NCBI RefSeq assembly: GCF_015140455.1
Contig: NZ_AP024094.1
Coordinates: 434,001 to 498,000, forward strand
DNA length: 64,000 nucleotides
DNA from: Jeongeupia sp. HS-3
Lineage (GTDB): Bacteria; Pseudomonadota; Gammaproteobacteria; Burkholderiales; Chitinibacteraceae
Direction: 5' to 3'
The position numbers and the translations under genes are program-made. Positions 9,326-17,912 of the stretch are shown one piece after another; the stretch's first letter is position 1; each line of letters starts with the position of its first letter. The notes under the pieces are model-generated. The model had not been told where the DNA came from, ran no database searches, and worked only from the letters and a program-made list of their open reading frames with translations.

Positions 9326-10452
9326 GTGCTGAAAGCCCTGAACAAGCGCAAGGCACGGCTGGCCTCAAAGTTGCCATCGTCGGCTTGCGCGGCTTTCCCG
9401 ATGTGCAGGGCGGCGTCGAGCGTCATGTTGAGTCGCTGGCACCGCTTCTGGTGCAACAGGGGGCCAGGGTCACCGTCTACGTGCGCGAACCGTATATGCG
9501 CCACTTTGCCGGCGATGTCTGGCAAGGCGTGCGTTTCTGCCGGATCTGGTCGCCGGTCGGCAAATCGTCCGAGGCGCTGGTGCACACCTTGCTCGCCGTG
9601 CTGGCGGCGGCATGGCAGCGCAACGAGGTGATCCATTTCCAGGCCATCGGCCCGTCGTTCTTCGCGCCGCTGGCCCGGCTGCTCGGCATGAAGGTGGTGA
9701 TGACGCATCACAGCCAGAACTACTTGAGCCAGAAATGGGGCAAGGGCGCGCGGCTGTTCCTGCGCACCGCCGAGCGTTTCGGTGTGCTCGGCGCGCATCG
9801 CGTGGTGGTGATCTCCCGGCATCTGCAACAGTGGGTTGCGCACGCCTTTGGCAAGGACGCGGTGCTGATTCCGAACGGTGTCACCGTTTTTCCCGCCGGC
9901 AGCGGTGACGCCGACCTGCTGCCGGCGATGGGGCTGGCAGGGGCGCGCTACCTGCTCCACGTCGGCCGCCTCGTGCCGGAGAAGCGCCACCATGACCTGA
10001 TCGATGCCTTTCTGCGCAGACCGCCGCCAGGCTGGAAACTCGCCTTTGCCGGCGCGGCCGATCACGCGGATGCGTACTCGGCGTCGGTGCTGGCGCGGGC
10101 CGGCGACAACGTCGTTTTTCTTGGCCGCAAGAACGCAGCCGAACTCGCCAGCCTGTATGCGCATTGCGGCATGTTCGTGCTGCCGTCCTCACTCGAAGGC
10201 CTGCCGATCTCCTTGCTCGAAGCGCTGAGCCTGGGCGCGCCGTCCATTGTCAGCGACATCGAACCGCATCTGGAAATGCAGCTGCCGGCGGAGAGCTATT
10301 TCCCGCTGGGCGACGTGGATGCACTGGCCGAGCGAATCACCCACTTTGCCCAAATCGGCGCACGCTGGGACGACTGGGCCGAACGGGTGCGTCGCGATTA
10401 CGACTGGCATGCCGTGGCACGGAACACCCATGCGCTTTACGCCGCTTTGTAA
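9322..10452 (+). CDS. Glycosyltransferase, GT4-like; last gene of the polysaccharide cluster
   Basis: A 376-residue protein from ATG 9322, which overlaps the upstream TGA and has GGGGTGAAGG just before it. The start AIVGLRGFPDVQGGVERHVE is the G-x-x-GG-x-E loop of a GT4 subgroup that includes several rhamnosyl- and glucosyltransferases of capsule clusters. The donor domain shows YLLHVGRLVPEKRHHDLIDA and MFVLPSSLEGLPISLLEALS. It is the promoter-distal gene of the run: a strong terminator starts 27 bp downstream. The sugar specificity is unknown. Confidence 0.87.
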   Translation: MSAESPEQAQGTAGLKVAIVGLRGFPDVQGGVERHVESLAPLLVQQGARVTVYVREPYMRHFAGDVWQGVRFCRIWSPVGKSSEALVHTLLAVLAAAWQRNEVIHFQAIGPSFFAPLARLLGMKVVMTHHSQNYLSQKWGKGARLFLRTAERFGVLGAHRVVVISRHLQQWVAHAFGKDAVLIPNGVTVFPAGSGDADLLPAMGLAGARYLLHVGRLVPEKRHHDLIDAFLRRPPPGWKLAFAGAADHADAYSASVLARAGDNVVFLGRKNAAELASLYAHCGMFVLPSSLEGLPISLLEALSLGAPSIVSDIEPHLEMQLPAESYFPLGDVDALAERITHFAQIGARWDDWAERVRRDYDWHAVARNTHALYAAL

Positions 10453-10478
10453 GCGATCCAGCCTTGTTTGGCGGCAAT

Positions 10479-10515
10479 AAAAAAGCCCCATGTGAAATAC
10501 ACATGGGGCTTTTTT
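10479..10515 (+). terminator. Rho-independent terminator closing the polysaccharide operon
   Basis: Perfect inverted repeat AAAAAAGCCCCATGTG / CACATGGGGCTTTTTT around a 5-base loop (GAAAT/AAATA region), with a T-run on each strand. It can act in both directions: it ends the glycosyltransferase transcript on + and follows the tRNA-Ser gene on -. Confidence 0.9.
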
Positions 10516-10522
10516 GACGTTG

Positions 10523-10612
10523 TGGCGGAAGCGCAGAGATTCGAACTCTGGGGGGACTCACATCCCCGACGGTTTTCAAGACCGCTGCCTTAAACCACTC
10601 AGCCACGCTTCC
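10523..10612 (-). tRNA. tRNA-Ser (anticodon UGA)
   Basis: The reverse complement reads as a 90-base serine tRNA with encoded CCA. The acceptor stem GGAAGCG pairs with CGCTTCC, the D arm is GGCTGAGTGG, the anticodon arm is CGGTC-TTGAAAA-CCG with anticodon TGA, the long variable arm GGGGATGTGAGTCCCC is the class II signature, and the T arm contains GAGTTCGAATCTC. It lies between the polysaccharide terminator and the PilZ-like gene. tRNA genes are frequent integration sites, but I see no duplicated 3' end nearby. Confidence 0.97.
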
Positions 10613-10653
10613 AAGGCTGCGAATTCTACCAGAGCCCGCGCCATCTGACAGGG

Positions 10654-12174
10654 TCAGGCTGCGAGTTTCTCCAGTACGGCGAAACGGGCGATGGCGTTGT
10701 GCGGGGTTTGCTCGATCGTATTGCCAAGGCGGATGCGATAACGCTTGCTCTGCGCGCCAAGACGGAACTCGCGGTGGTCGGCGTAAAACCCCTGCGGTAG
10801 CACCAGAAAACGCCCCTGATTCATCGCCGGGTTTTCGGCGGCGTACAGGCCGGTAAAGCTGCGGTCGCCGAGTAGGGGCGTCAGATCGACCGCAACCGGA
10901 TTGCTGGCCAGTGTTTCGATGCCCAGATCAACGATGCCATCCGGTTTGCGGGTGATGCGGCGAACGATGCCAAGGCTGAACGGCCGTTTTTCCAGCCCCT
11001 GAATGCCGAGCAGTTCACCCACCTGCAGTTTGTCGTCATTTCTGCCGCGATAGCGGATGCCGAAGCCGCTGCTGCTTGCGTCGATCAGCTCCCATTGCCC
11101 GGCTTTGCCTCTGCTCTGACCACGCAGCGCCTGGATGGCTTCGTCCAGCCCGCGCCAGATGGAGATGGCCTGTTGGGCCGGGTGGCGCTCGTGCTTGCGG
11201 ATCGGTGCTGCGCTGTCTCGCGACCAGCGCTCGGCCAGCGTGGCCAGCAGCTCCAGATTGGCCGGATGTCGCGATTCATCCGGCAAACCGTGCGTTGCCG
11301 GTTCGTCGCCGGCGTTCAGGGCGCCGAGCACCATGCGGATATGCTGCAACAGCGCTTCGGTACTCCAGTAACGCCAGTTCTCACCCACCATGTCGCGGCG
11401 CAGTCGTTTGGGGGCGGTCGAGCCGGCGAGATTGGCTGCGTAGAGTTGCTGCGTGGGCCGGATTTGCGTTTCCAGATCGATCTTGCTGCTCCAGCGCTTG
11501 AGCCATTGGCCGACCAGTTCGATTTGTCCCGGCTGCAGCTTTTCCGGTGCGGCCAATGCCAGCATCAGCGCCTGCATGTACTCGCGGCTGGCGTTGGTGA
11601 TGTCGTCGTTGGGGTAGGGTTGCAGCGGCGCGTGCGTACAGCCAAGGAGCTCGGCGTACTGATACAGCCGGTGCAGCTGACGCCAGCCCTGCGCGTCGAC
11701 TTCCATATAACGCAGTGCCGTCCATTGGGTTTGCCGGGCGGCATACATCAGTCCGCGCAAGACGTAGTACGGCAGCTCGGGGTTTTTTTGTTGTTTGCTC
11801 TGCAGGGCCTGCTTGACGCACAGCCGGTAGGCCTCGGCCATCTCCCGCCAGAAGGCCAGGAGCGTTGGCAGTACCTGATGCGGTGCCGCGGCCTCGTCGA
11901 TCAGCTTGCCTTGATAAATCTCGACCAGATGGGCTTGCAGCGCGCGGGCCTTTTCATCGAGATAGGGGACGGTTTTCAGGCGCTCTTTCAGGGGGATGCG
12001 GGCGTTGCCGTTCAATTGGTGCAGCGCGGTGACGATCTCGATCTGGGCTTGCAGGATGTCGCTCTCGGGCAACTCCTGCATCAGTACGGTCGCAGATTTG
12101 TAATCGTATACACCCTGACGCTCACGCCGGCCAAGCAATGCGCCGACCAGCGCCCTGAAATCGAATAGGCTCAC
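10654..12174 (-). CDS. Uncharacterised protein with a PilZ-like C-terminal domain
   Basis: 506 residues from GTG 12174, chosen because GAAGGGAGA lies 7-10 bases upstream; the longer frame opens with TTG at 12198. The first about 330 residues are largely helical and unlike any enzyme I recognise. The last about 130 residues (from GKAGQWELIDASSSGFGIRY onward) read as a PilZ-type beta-barrel, where the D-x-S-x-x-G part matches the second half of the c-di-GMP signature. I do not see a clear RxxxR before it; RGQSRGK shortly upstream is the nearest candidate. It could be a c-di-GMP effector, which would fit the diguanylate cyclase/phosphodiesterase at 19663, but that link is inference. Confidence 0.6.
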   Translation of the reverse strand: MSLFDFRALVGALLGRRERQGVYDYKSATVLMQELPESDILQAQIEIVTALHQLNGNARIPLKERLKTVPYLDEKARALQAHLVEIYQGKLIDEAAAPHQVLPTLLAFWREMAEAYRLCVKQALQSKQQKNPELPYYVLRGLMYAARQTQWTALRYMEVDAQGWRQLHRLYQYAELLGCTHAPLQPYPNDDITNASREYMQALMLALAAPEKLQPGQIELVGQWLKRWSSKIDLETQIRPTQQLYAANLAGSTAPKRLRRDMVGENWRYWSTEALLQHIRMVLGALNAGDEPATHGLPDESRHPANLELLATLAERWSRDSAAPIRKHERHPAQQAISIWRGLDEAIQALRGQSRGKAGQWELIDASSSGFGIRYRGRNDDKLQVGELLGIQGLEKRPFSLGIVRRITRKPDGIVDLGIETLASNPVAVDLTPLLGDRSFTGLYAAENPAMNQGRFLVLPQGFYADHREFRLGAQSKRYRIRLGNTIEQTPHNAIARFAVLEKLAA

Positions 12175-12239
12175 CGGTGTTCTCCCTTCATCTAGCAATG
12201 CTGTTCACGTCAGTTTTACCAGTAAAGACATGAATCGCG

Positions 12240-13406
12240 CTAGGGCATGTGCGTGTAGTGCTTACAAAATTCAGCGATCCGGCCACAGGCTTGCGCAAGC
12301 CGATCAATAGGCTGACTGTAGGCAAAGCGCAGCATCGTCGGCGCCTGACCAAAGTCGAGCCCCGGCGTTACCGCGACCGCTTCGCTGGCAAGCAGGCGCG
12401 CGGCAAAGTCGCTGGCGTCGTGGCTAAAGCGACTGGCATCGACCCACAGGTAGAACGCACCTTCGGCGGGGGTGGCCTGGACAAAGCCAAGCTGGTTCAA
12501 ACGCCCGGCCAGATAAACGCGACGCGCATCGAATTCCTGACGTCGCGCTTCCAAAATCGCCAGCGTTTGCGGCGCGAATGCCGCCAGCGCCGCGTGCTGT
12601 GCCAGCGTCGATGGCGCCAGAAACAGGTTCTGTGCCAGTTTCTCCAGATCGGCGAGCGCCCATTCCGGCGCGACCAGCCAGCCCAGTCGCCAGCCGGTCA
12701 TCTGGAAGAACTTGGAGAAGCTGTTGACGATGAACACGTCATCGGCCACCGAGAGCGCGGTTTCGTGCGGCCGGCCGTACACCAGCCCTTGATAGATTTC
12801 ATCGACGATCAGCGCGCCGCCGCGGGCACGGCAGGCATCGGCCAGCGCGGCAACCTCGGCGAGTTCGAGCACGGTGCCGGTTGGATTGGCCGGGCTGGCG
12901 ACCAGTGCGGCAACGGTTTTCGCCGACCAGTGTGCGGCGATATGTTCGGCCAGCAACTGATAGCGCGTCCTCGGCCCGACCGGCACGTTGATCGCCTTGC
13001 CTTCAAACAGCCGCACCAGATGCCGGTTGCACGGGTAGCCCGGATCGGTCAGCAGCACTTCGTCATCGCGATCGACCAGTAGCGCCAGAATCAGTTGCAG
13101 CGCGCCTGATGCGCCGGGAGTGACGATGATGCGGCGCGGATCCACCATCACACCAAATCGGCTGGCGTAAAAGCCGGCGATGGCCTCGCGCAGCGCGGGC
13201 AGGCCGCAGGCGCCGGTGTAGAAGGTCTGGTGTTTGGAAAGCGCTTTGACGCCGGCGTCGACAATGGGCTGCGGGGTCGGGAAATCGGGTTCGCCGACTT
13301 CCAGATGGATCACGTCGCGGCCGGCGGCCTCGAGCGCCTGCGCATCGGCAAGGATGCGCATGACGTGAAAAGGCGCGATCTCGGCAAGGCGGGAAGCAGG
13401 GGTCAT
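12240..13406 (-). CDS. Pyridoxal-phosphate aminotransferase, class I/II
   Basis: A 388-residue fold-type I aminotransferase. The N-terminal gate (VIHLEVGEPDFPTPQPIVDA), the YTGACGLPALREAIA segment, ASPANPTGTVLE (substrate Asn), VDEIYQGLVYG (Asp and Tyr contacting the cofactor) and NSFSKFFQMTGWRLGW (Schiff-base Lys in SFSKFF) are all present in order. It converts an amino acid and a 2-oxoacid; which ones cannot be told, since this branch covers aspartate, alanine and aromatic enzymes. ATG 13406 has no obvious ribosome site. Its promoter region is shared with the divergent ABC-F gene. Confidence 0.88.
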   Translation of the reverse strand: MTPASRLAEIAPFHVMRILADAQALEAAGRDVIHLEVGEPDFPTPQPIVDAGVKALSKHQTFYTGACGLPALREAIAGFYASRFGVMVDPRRIIVTPGASGALQLILALLVDRDDEVLLTDPGYPCNRHLVRLFEGKAINVPVGPRTRYQLLAEHIAAHWSAKTVAALVASPANPTGTVLELAEVAALADACRARGGALIVDEIYQGLVYGRPHETALSVADDVFIVNSFSKFFQMTGWRLGWLVAPEWALADLEKLAQNLFLAPSTLAQHAALAAFAPQTLAILEARRQEFDARRVYLAGRLNQLGFVQATPAEGAFYLWVDASRFSHDASDFAARLLASEAVAVTPGLDFGQAPTMLRFAYSQPIDRLAQACGRIAEFCKHYTHMP

Positions 13407-13409
13407 TTG

Positions 13410-13480
13410 TGCTAAAATCCGGCGAATTTCGCAAAACGATCAAGTACCTAGCGTGTGCTTGGAATCGTTTTGCCAAGCAC
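13410..13480 (+). promoter_or_regulatory. Putative extended -10 promoter and alternative-hairpin leader of the ABC-F gene
   Basis: TGCTAAAAT at 13410-13418 fits an extended -10 element and would start a leader of about 110 bases before ATG 13536. The leader holds two perfect inverted repeats that cannot form together: GCAAAACGAT (13431-13440) with ATCGTTTTGC (13464-13473), and GTGCTTGG (13455-13462) with CCAAGCAC (13473-13480). The second stem uses bases around the second arm of the first. No U-run follows, so this may control translation or bind a protein rather than terminate. Confidence 0.5.
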
Positions 13481-13535
13481 TGAATTCTAAATCGCTTCGG
13501 CCGCCTTGCGCGCGCCTCGACGGATATTTACGCCC

Positions 13536-15140
13536 ATGATCAGTACCGCAAACATCACCATGCAGTTCGGCGCCAAGCCGCTGTTCGAGAAAGTGAACGT
13601 CAAATTCGGCGATGGCAATCGCTATGGCTTGATCGGCGCCAACGGCTGCGGCAAGTCGACCTTCATGAAGATCCTCGGCGGCGACCTCGAGCCGACTGGC
13701 GGCAATGTGTCGCTCGAACCGGGCGTGCGCCTCGGTAAACTGAAGCAGGACCAGTTCGCCTTTGAAGACGTGCGCGTGATCGACGTGGTGATGCAAGGCC
13801 ACGCCGAGCTGTGGGCGGCGATTCACGAACGCGATGCGATCTACGCCAACCTCGAAGCGACCGAGGATGATTACATGCACGCGGCCGAGCTCGAAGGCAA
13901 GGTCGCCGAGTACGACGGCTATACCGCCGAAGCACGCGCCGGCGCGCTGCTGCTGGGGGCCGGGATTCCGATCGAGCTGCACACCGGGCCGATGTCCGAG
14001 GTGGCGCCGGGCTGGAAGCTGCGGGTGCTGCTGGCGCAGGCGCTGTTCAGCAATCCGGACGTGCTGCTGCTGGATGAGCCGACCAACAACCTGGACATCA
14101 ACACGATCCGCTGGCTGGAAAACACGCTGAACCAGCGCGATTCGACCATGCTGATCATTTCGCACGATCGCCACTTCCTGAACCAGGTGTGCACCCATGT
14201 GGCCGACGTCGACTACGGCGAAATCCGCATTTATCCGGGCAACTACGACGACTACATGCTGGCGAGCACGCAAGCGCGCGAACGGCTGCTGACCGACAAC
14301 GCCAAGGCCAAGGACAAGGTCATCGAGCTGCAGGCGTTTGCGCAGCGCTTTGCCGCCAACAAGTCCAAGAGCCGTCAGGCCACGTCGCGACTCAAACTCG
14401 CCGACAAGATCAAAGACAATATGGTCGAGGTGAAGCCGTCGAGCCGGCAGAACCCGTACATCCGCTTCGATATCGACGACAAGCAGAAGCTGCATCGCCA
14501 GGCCTTTGAAGCGGCGAACCTGTCCAAATCGTTCGACAAGCCGCTGATCCAGAGTCTGTCGATGATTTTCGAAGCCGGCCAGAAGCTGGCGGTAATCGGC
14601 GGCAACGGCGTCGGCAAATCGACGCTGATGAAGCTCCTGGTCAATGCGCTCAAGCCCGATGCCGGCACGGTGAAGTGGGCCGAGAAGGCGACCATTGGCT
14701 ACTTTGCGCAGGATCACGAGGAAGACTTCGAAGAAGACATGACCGTGTTCGACTGGCTCAAGCAATGGGGCCAGCCGGGTGACGACGACCAGGTGATCCG
14801 CGGCGTGCTCGGCAAGCTGCTGTTCGGCGGCGACGACGTGAAGAAATCGGTCAAGGTGCTCTCCGGTGGCGAGAAGGGCCGGATGCTGTACGGCAAGCTG
14901 CTGCTGGAAAAAACCAATGTGCTGGTGATGGATGAACCGACCAACCATATGGACATGGAGTCGATCGAATCCTTGAACCTGGCGCTGGATCTGTACAAGG
15001 GCACGCTGGTATTCGTGTCGCACGACCGCGTGTTCGTGTCCTCCTTGGCGACGCAGATCCTCGAACTGAATGGCGATGGCAGCTATACCCATTACCTTGG
15101 CGGTTACGAGGAGTATCTGGAAAGCCGCGGCCTGGAGTAA
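13536..15140 (+). CDS. ybiT: ABC-F family ATPase, YbiT-like (ribosome-associated)
   Basis: A 534-residue protein with two ABC ATPase modules and no membrane segments, the layout of ABC-F proteins. Module 1 has the P-loop GANGCGKST (about residues 36-44) and [13 protein letters not shown] linker rich in basic residues follows ([15 protein letters not shown] region). Module 2 has [18 protein letters not shown] and [11 protein letters not shown]. Length and N-terminus ([20 protein letters not shown]) match YbiT of Escherichia coli (about 530 residues). ABC-F proteins bind the ribosomal E site and relieve stalled peptidyl transfer; the exact role of YbiT is less settled. Start ATG 13536 begins the conserved sequence. 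Confidence 0.92.
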   Translation: MISTANITMQFGAKPLFEKVNVKFGDGNRYGLIGANGCGKSTFMKILGGDLEPTGGNVSLEPGVRLGKLKQDQFAFEDVRVIDVVMQGHAELWAAIHERDAIYANLEATEDDYMHAAELEGKVAEYDGYTAEARAGALLLGAGIPIELHTGPMSEVAPGWKLRVLLAQALFSNPDVLLLDEPTNNLDINTIRWLENTLNQRDSTMLIISHDRHFLNQVCTHVADVDYGEIRIYPGNYDDYMLASTQARERLLTDNAKAKDKVIELQAFAQRFAANKSKSRQATSRLKLADKIKDNMVEVKPSSRQNPYIRFDIDDKQKLHRQAFEAANLSKSFDKPLIQSLSMIFEAGQKLAVIGGNGVGKSTLMKLLVNALKPDAGTVKWAEKATIGYFAQDHEEDFEEDMTVFDWLKQWGQPGDDDQVIRGVLGKLLFGGDDVKKSVKVLSGGEKGRMLYGKLLLEKTNVLVMDEPTNHMDMESIESLNLALDLYKGTLVFVSHDRVFVSSLATQILELNGDGSYTHYLGGYEEYLESRGLE

Positions 15141-15156
15141 AACCCGCCTCGTTCGG

Positions 15157-15183
15157 CGGCTGCGCCTGCGCATCTCGCAGCCG
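15157..15183. repeat. Hairpin (8 bp perfect inverted repeat) after the ABC-F gene
   Basis: CGGCTGCG (15157-15164) and CGCAGCCG (15176-15183) can pair around an 11-base loop, 17 bases after the ABC-F stop. There is no T-run, so it is more likely an mRNA 3' stabiliser or part of a dispersed repeat than a terminator by itself. The true terminator is further on at 15304. Confidence 0.5.
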
Positions 15184-15303
15184 TCCGATGCTCGAAATCC
15201 TCATGGACTCAATGTCCATTCCGGTTTCTGTGCTTCGGGCGTCAGCGACCTGCTTTGGCTCGCTCGCCGACCGAGACAGGTTTCGCCGCGTTCGCGCCCC
15301 ACC

Positions 15304-15337
15304 GACGCCGTTTGCCCAAGGGCGAACGGCGTTTTTT
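15304..15337 (+). terminator. Rho-independent terminator after the ABC-F gene
   Basis: Stem GACGCCGTTTGCCC / GGGCGAACGGCGTT with one G-T pair and an AA loop, followed by TTTTTTC. It lies about 165 bases after the ABC-F stop and 75 bases before the YheT-like gene, so it isolates the two. Confidence 0.8.
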
Positions 15338-15410
15338 CTGGTCATTCGAGCCTGCGAGCCTGCGGCTTTCCCGACTTGTCCTTTTGAATTTCCCGGTTTA
15401 GCGTTTAATC

Positions 15411-16409
15411 ATGCAACGACAAAGCCAGCTGCAATTGCCGGTCTACCGCGCGCCACGATGGCTGCCGGGCGGGCACGCGCAAACGATCTATCCGGCGACG
15501 CTGCTGTGGCAGCGGCCGCCGGTTTATCGTCGTGAGACCTGGGTCACGCCCGATCTGGACAGCATCGTCGTCGACTGGGTCGACGGCCGCGCCGGCACGC
15601 CGATTCTGGTGTTGTTCCACGGGCTGGAGGGCGGCTCGCGCAGCCATTACGCCATCTCACTGTTCCAGCATTTTTATCCCAAGGGCTGGCGCGGCGTGGT
15701 GCCGCATTTCCGTTCCTGCGGCAATGTCACCAACCGGCTGCCGCGTGCCTATCACGCCGGCGATGCCAACGAAATCGACTGGGTGCTACGGCGGATCCGC
15801 GCCCGCCATCCGGATGCGCCGATCTATGCGGTGGGTGTGTCACTCGGCGGCAATGCCTTGCTGAAATGGCTGGGCGAGCAGGGCCACGCCGCCAATGATG
15901 TGCTGATGTCGGCGGCGGCGGTCTGCGCACCGCTGGATCTGGCCGCCTGTGGCGAGGCGCTGGATAACGGCTTCAACCGGCGCGTCTACACGCGTAATTT
16001 CCTGCGCACGCTCAAGAGAAAAACCCTCGCCAAGCTCAAGCTCATCGAGAACCCGTTTATCGACGGCGCCAAGGTGCGCGCGGCGACGACGCTGCGCGAG
16101 TTTGACGATCTGGTCACCGCGCCGCTGCACGGTTATCGTAGCGTCAATGACTACTGGACGCGTGCGAGCAGCAAGCCGGGGCTCGTCAATGTGTGTGTGC
16201 CGACGCTGGTGATCAATGCCAAGAACGATCCTTTCGTTCCCGCCGCGGCCTTGCCCGGCGAGCAGGATGTCTCGCGCTGGGTGACACTGCTGCAGCCGGA
16301 CGAAGGCGGCCATGTCGGCTTTCTTTCCGGCCCGCCGCCGGGCCGGCTCGATTGGCTGCCAAACACATTGATGCGTTACTTTCAGTTCTACGCGCAAGAC
16401 GCGTACTGA
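15411..16409 (+). CDS. Alpha/beta hydrolase, YheT family
   Basis: A 332-residue protein with the YheT family opening (APRWLPGGHAQTIYP) and the hydrolase landmarks: the oxyanion-side LVLFHGLEGGSRSHY, the nucleophile elbow GVSLGGNAL (Ser near residue 145), an Asp in INAKNDPFVP, and His in DEGGHVGFL. These give a complete Ser-Asp-His triad. YheT relatives are cytoplasmic putative esterases; the natural substrate in bacteria is not settled. It lies just before the phosphohexomutase gene (13 bp gap) and may be cotranscribed with it. Confidence 0.9.
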   Translation: MQRQSQLQLPVYRAPRWLPGGHAQTIYPATLLWQRPPVYRRETWVTPDLDSIVVDWVDGRAGTPILVLFHGLEGGSRSHYAISLFQHFYPKGWRGVVPHFRSCGNVTNRLPRAYHAGDANEIDWVLRRIRARHPDAPIYAVGVSLGGNALLKWLGEQGHAANDVLMSAAAVCAPLDLAACGEALDNGFNRRVYTRNFLRTLKRKTLAKLKLIENPFIDGAKVRAATTLREFDDLVTAPLHGYRSVNDYWTRASSKPGLVNVCVPTLVINAKNDPFVPAAALPGEQDVSRWVTLLQPDEGGHVGFLSGPPPGRLDWLPNTLMRYFQFYAQDAY

Positions 16410-16421
16410 GCGAGGTTCTCC

Positions 16422-17783
16422 ATGGCAAGCATCCCCGCCGAGATTTTCAAAGCCTACGATGTGCGTGCGTGCACCGATCTGCTGACACCCGATGCGGCGT
16501 ATCTGATTGGCCGTGCCCTGGGTGCCGAAGCGCGCGCGCAAGGCCAGAGCCGGATCGTGGTCGGCCGTGATGGCCGTCTATCCAGCCCGGCGCTGGCCGC
16601 TGCGCTGATCCGCGGGCTGCGAGCGAGTGGGCTGGACGTGCTCGAGCTTGGCCTTGTCGCGACGCCGATGATGTACTTCGCGGCGATCCGTCACGCCGGC
16701 GGTTGTGGCGCGGTGGTCACCGGCAGCCACAGCCCGGCCGATTACAATGGCATCAAAATCATGCTGGCCGGTGTGACCATCGGCGACCGCAAGCTCAAGG
16801 GTTTGTACGAGCGCATCGTTGGCGAGGATTTTGTCGCAGGCAAAGGCACGGTGACGCCGCTGGAAATCGACGCGGAATATCGCGATGAGATCGTCCGGAC
16901 CCAAGCGCTGGCACGACCGCTGAAGGTGGTGATCGATTGCGGCAATGGCGCACCGGGCGCGTTTGCGCCGGCGCTGTATCGTGCGCTGGGCTGCGAAGTG
17001 ATCGCGCTGTTTTGCGACGTGAACGGGCATTTCCCCAATCATCACCCTGATCCGCAAGTCGAAAAAAACGTCGCCGAACTCAAGCGCGTGGTGCTCGACA
17101 CCGGTGCCGATGCCGGGCTGGCGTTCGATGGCGACGGCGATCGTGTCGCCGCGATTACGCCTGCTGGCCACTATATCGCCGGCGACAAGATGCTGATGCT
17201 GTTTGCCACCGCCGAGCTGGCCAAGCACCCCGGCGGCCACGTGTTGTGCGACGTCAAATCGACGGGCGCACTGGCGAGTTGGGTCAGGGAGCACGGCGGC
17301 ACGAGCGAGATCATCGCGACCGGCCATACGCATATGAAACGGCGGATGAAGGAAACCGGCGCCGTGGTCGCCGGCGAGTTGTCCGGGCATTTTGCCTTTG
17401 GCGCTTGGGGGCTGGACGATGGCCTGTTCGCCGGCGTGAAGCTGCTGCAAATGATTGCCGACGGCCAGAATCTCGACGATGCGTTGTCTAGCCTGCCGAC
17501 GCGTTTGTCGACCCCGGAGCTGCAACTGCCGATCGCCGGTGATGGCCATGCGGCCGTTGCCCGTATTGTCGCGGCCGCGCGCTTTCCGAGCGCGCTGGAC
17601 GTCATTTCGGTTGATGGTCTGCGCATCGAATACGCCGACGGTTTCGGCTTGATCCGAGCCTCCAACACCACGCCGGTACTGACCTTGCGGATCGAGGCCG
17701 ACAACCGTGAGGGCGTCCTGCGGATTCGCGATGAACTGGCCGCCGCGCTGGCACCACTGCCATTCCCGGATTTCACGCTCTGA
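16422..17783 (+). CDS. Phosphomannomutase/phosphoglucomutase (alpha-D-phosphohexomutase)
   Basis: A 453-residue enzyme that interconverts hexose 6-phosphate and 1-phosphate and supplies GDP-mannose or UDP-glucose precursors. The phosphoserine loop is VVTGSHSPADYNG with Ser102; most relatives have SHNP, so Ser104 for Asn is a mild variation. The metal loop is DGDGDR (Asp236, 238, 240). The sugar-binding loop GELSGHFAF and the phosphate-binding C-terminal RASNTTPVLTLRIEA are intact. AlgC of Pseudomonas and ManB/CpsG share this layout. It could feed the polysaccharide cluster at 1-10452, though it is not in that operon. Confidence 0.93.
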   Translation: MASIPAEIFKAYDVRACTDLLTPDAAYLIGRALGAEARAQGQSRIVVGRDGRLSSPALAAALIRGLRASGLDVLELGLVATPMMYFAAIRHAGGCGAVVTGSHSPADYNGIKIMLAGVTIGDRKLKGLYERIVGEDFVAGKGTVTPLEIDAEYRDEIVRTQALARPLKVVIDCGNGAPGAFAPALYRALGCEVIALFCDVNGHFPNHHPDPQVEKNVAELKRVVLDTGADAGLAFDGDGDRVAAITPAGHYIAGDKMLMLFATAELAKHPGGHVLCDVKSTGALASWVREHGGTSEIIATGHTHMKRRMKETGAVVAGELSGHFAFGAWGLDDGLFAGVKLLQMIADGQNLDDALSSLPTRLSTPELQLPIAGDGHAAVARIVAAARFPSALDVISVDGLRIEYADGFGLIRASNTTPVLTLRIEADNREGVLRIRDELAAALAPLPFPDFTL

Positions 17784-17912
17784 GCGTGGCTTGAATCGGG
17801 GCGCCCGGGTGGCGCCGCCCCGGTTTGCATCGGTACACTGCGGCCAGGGCTGATCCCTTGGCCGCTTGCACGTCTTCCATTTCATTCCATCCATTGCCGC
17901 AGGTTTTTCAGC

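Noticed and set aside
13440-15173. Long open frame on the - strand opposite the ABC-F gene
   Set aside because: High-GC codon bias opens antisense frames; there is no ribosome site, the composition is rich in Arg, His and Gln, and it mirrors a clear conserved gene.
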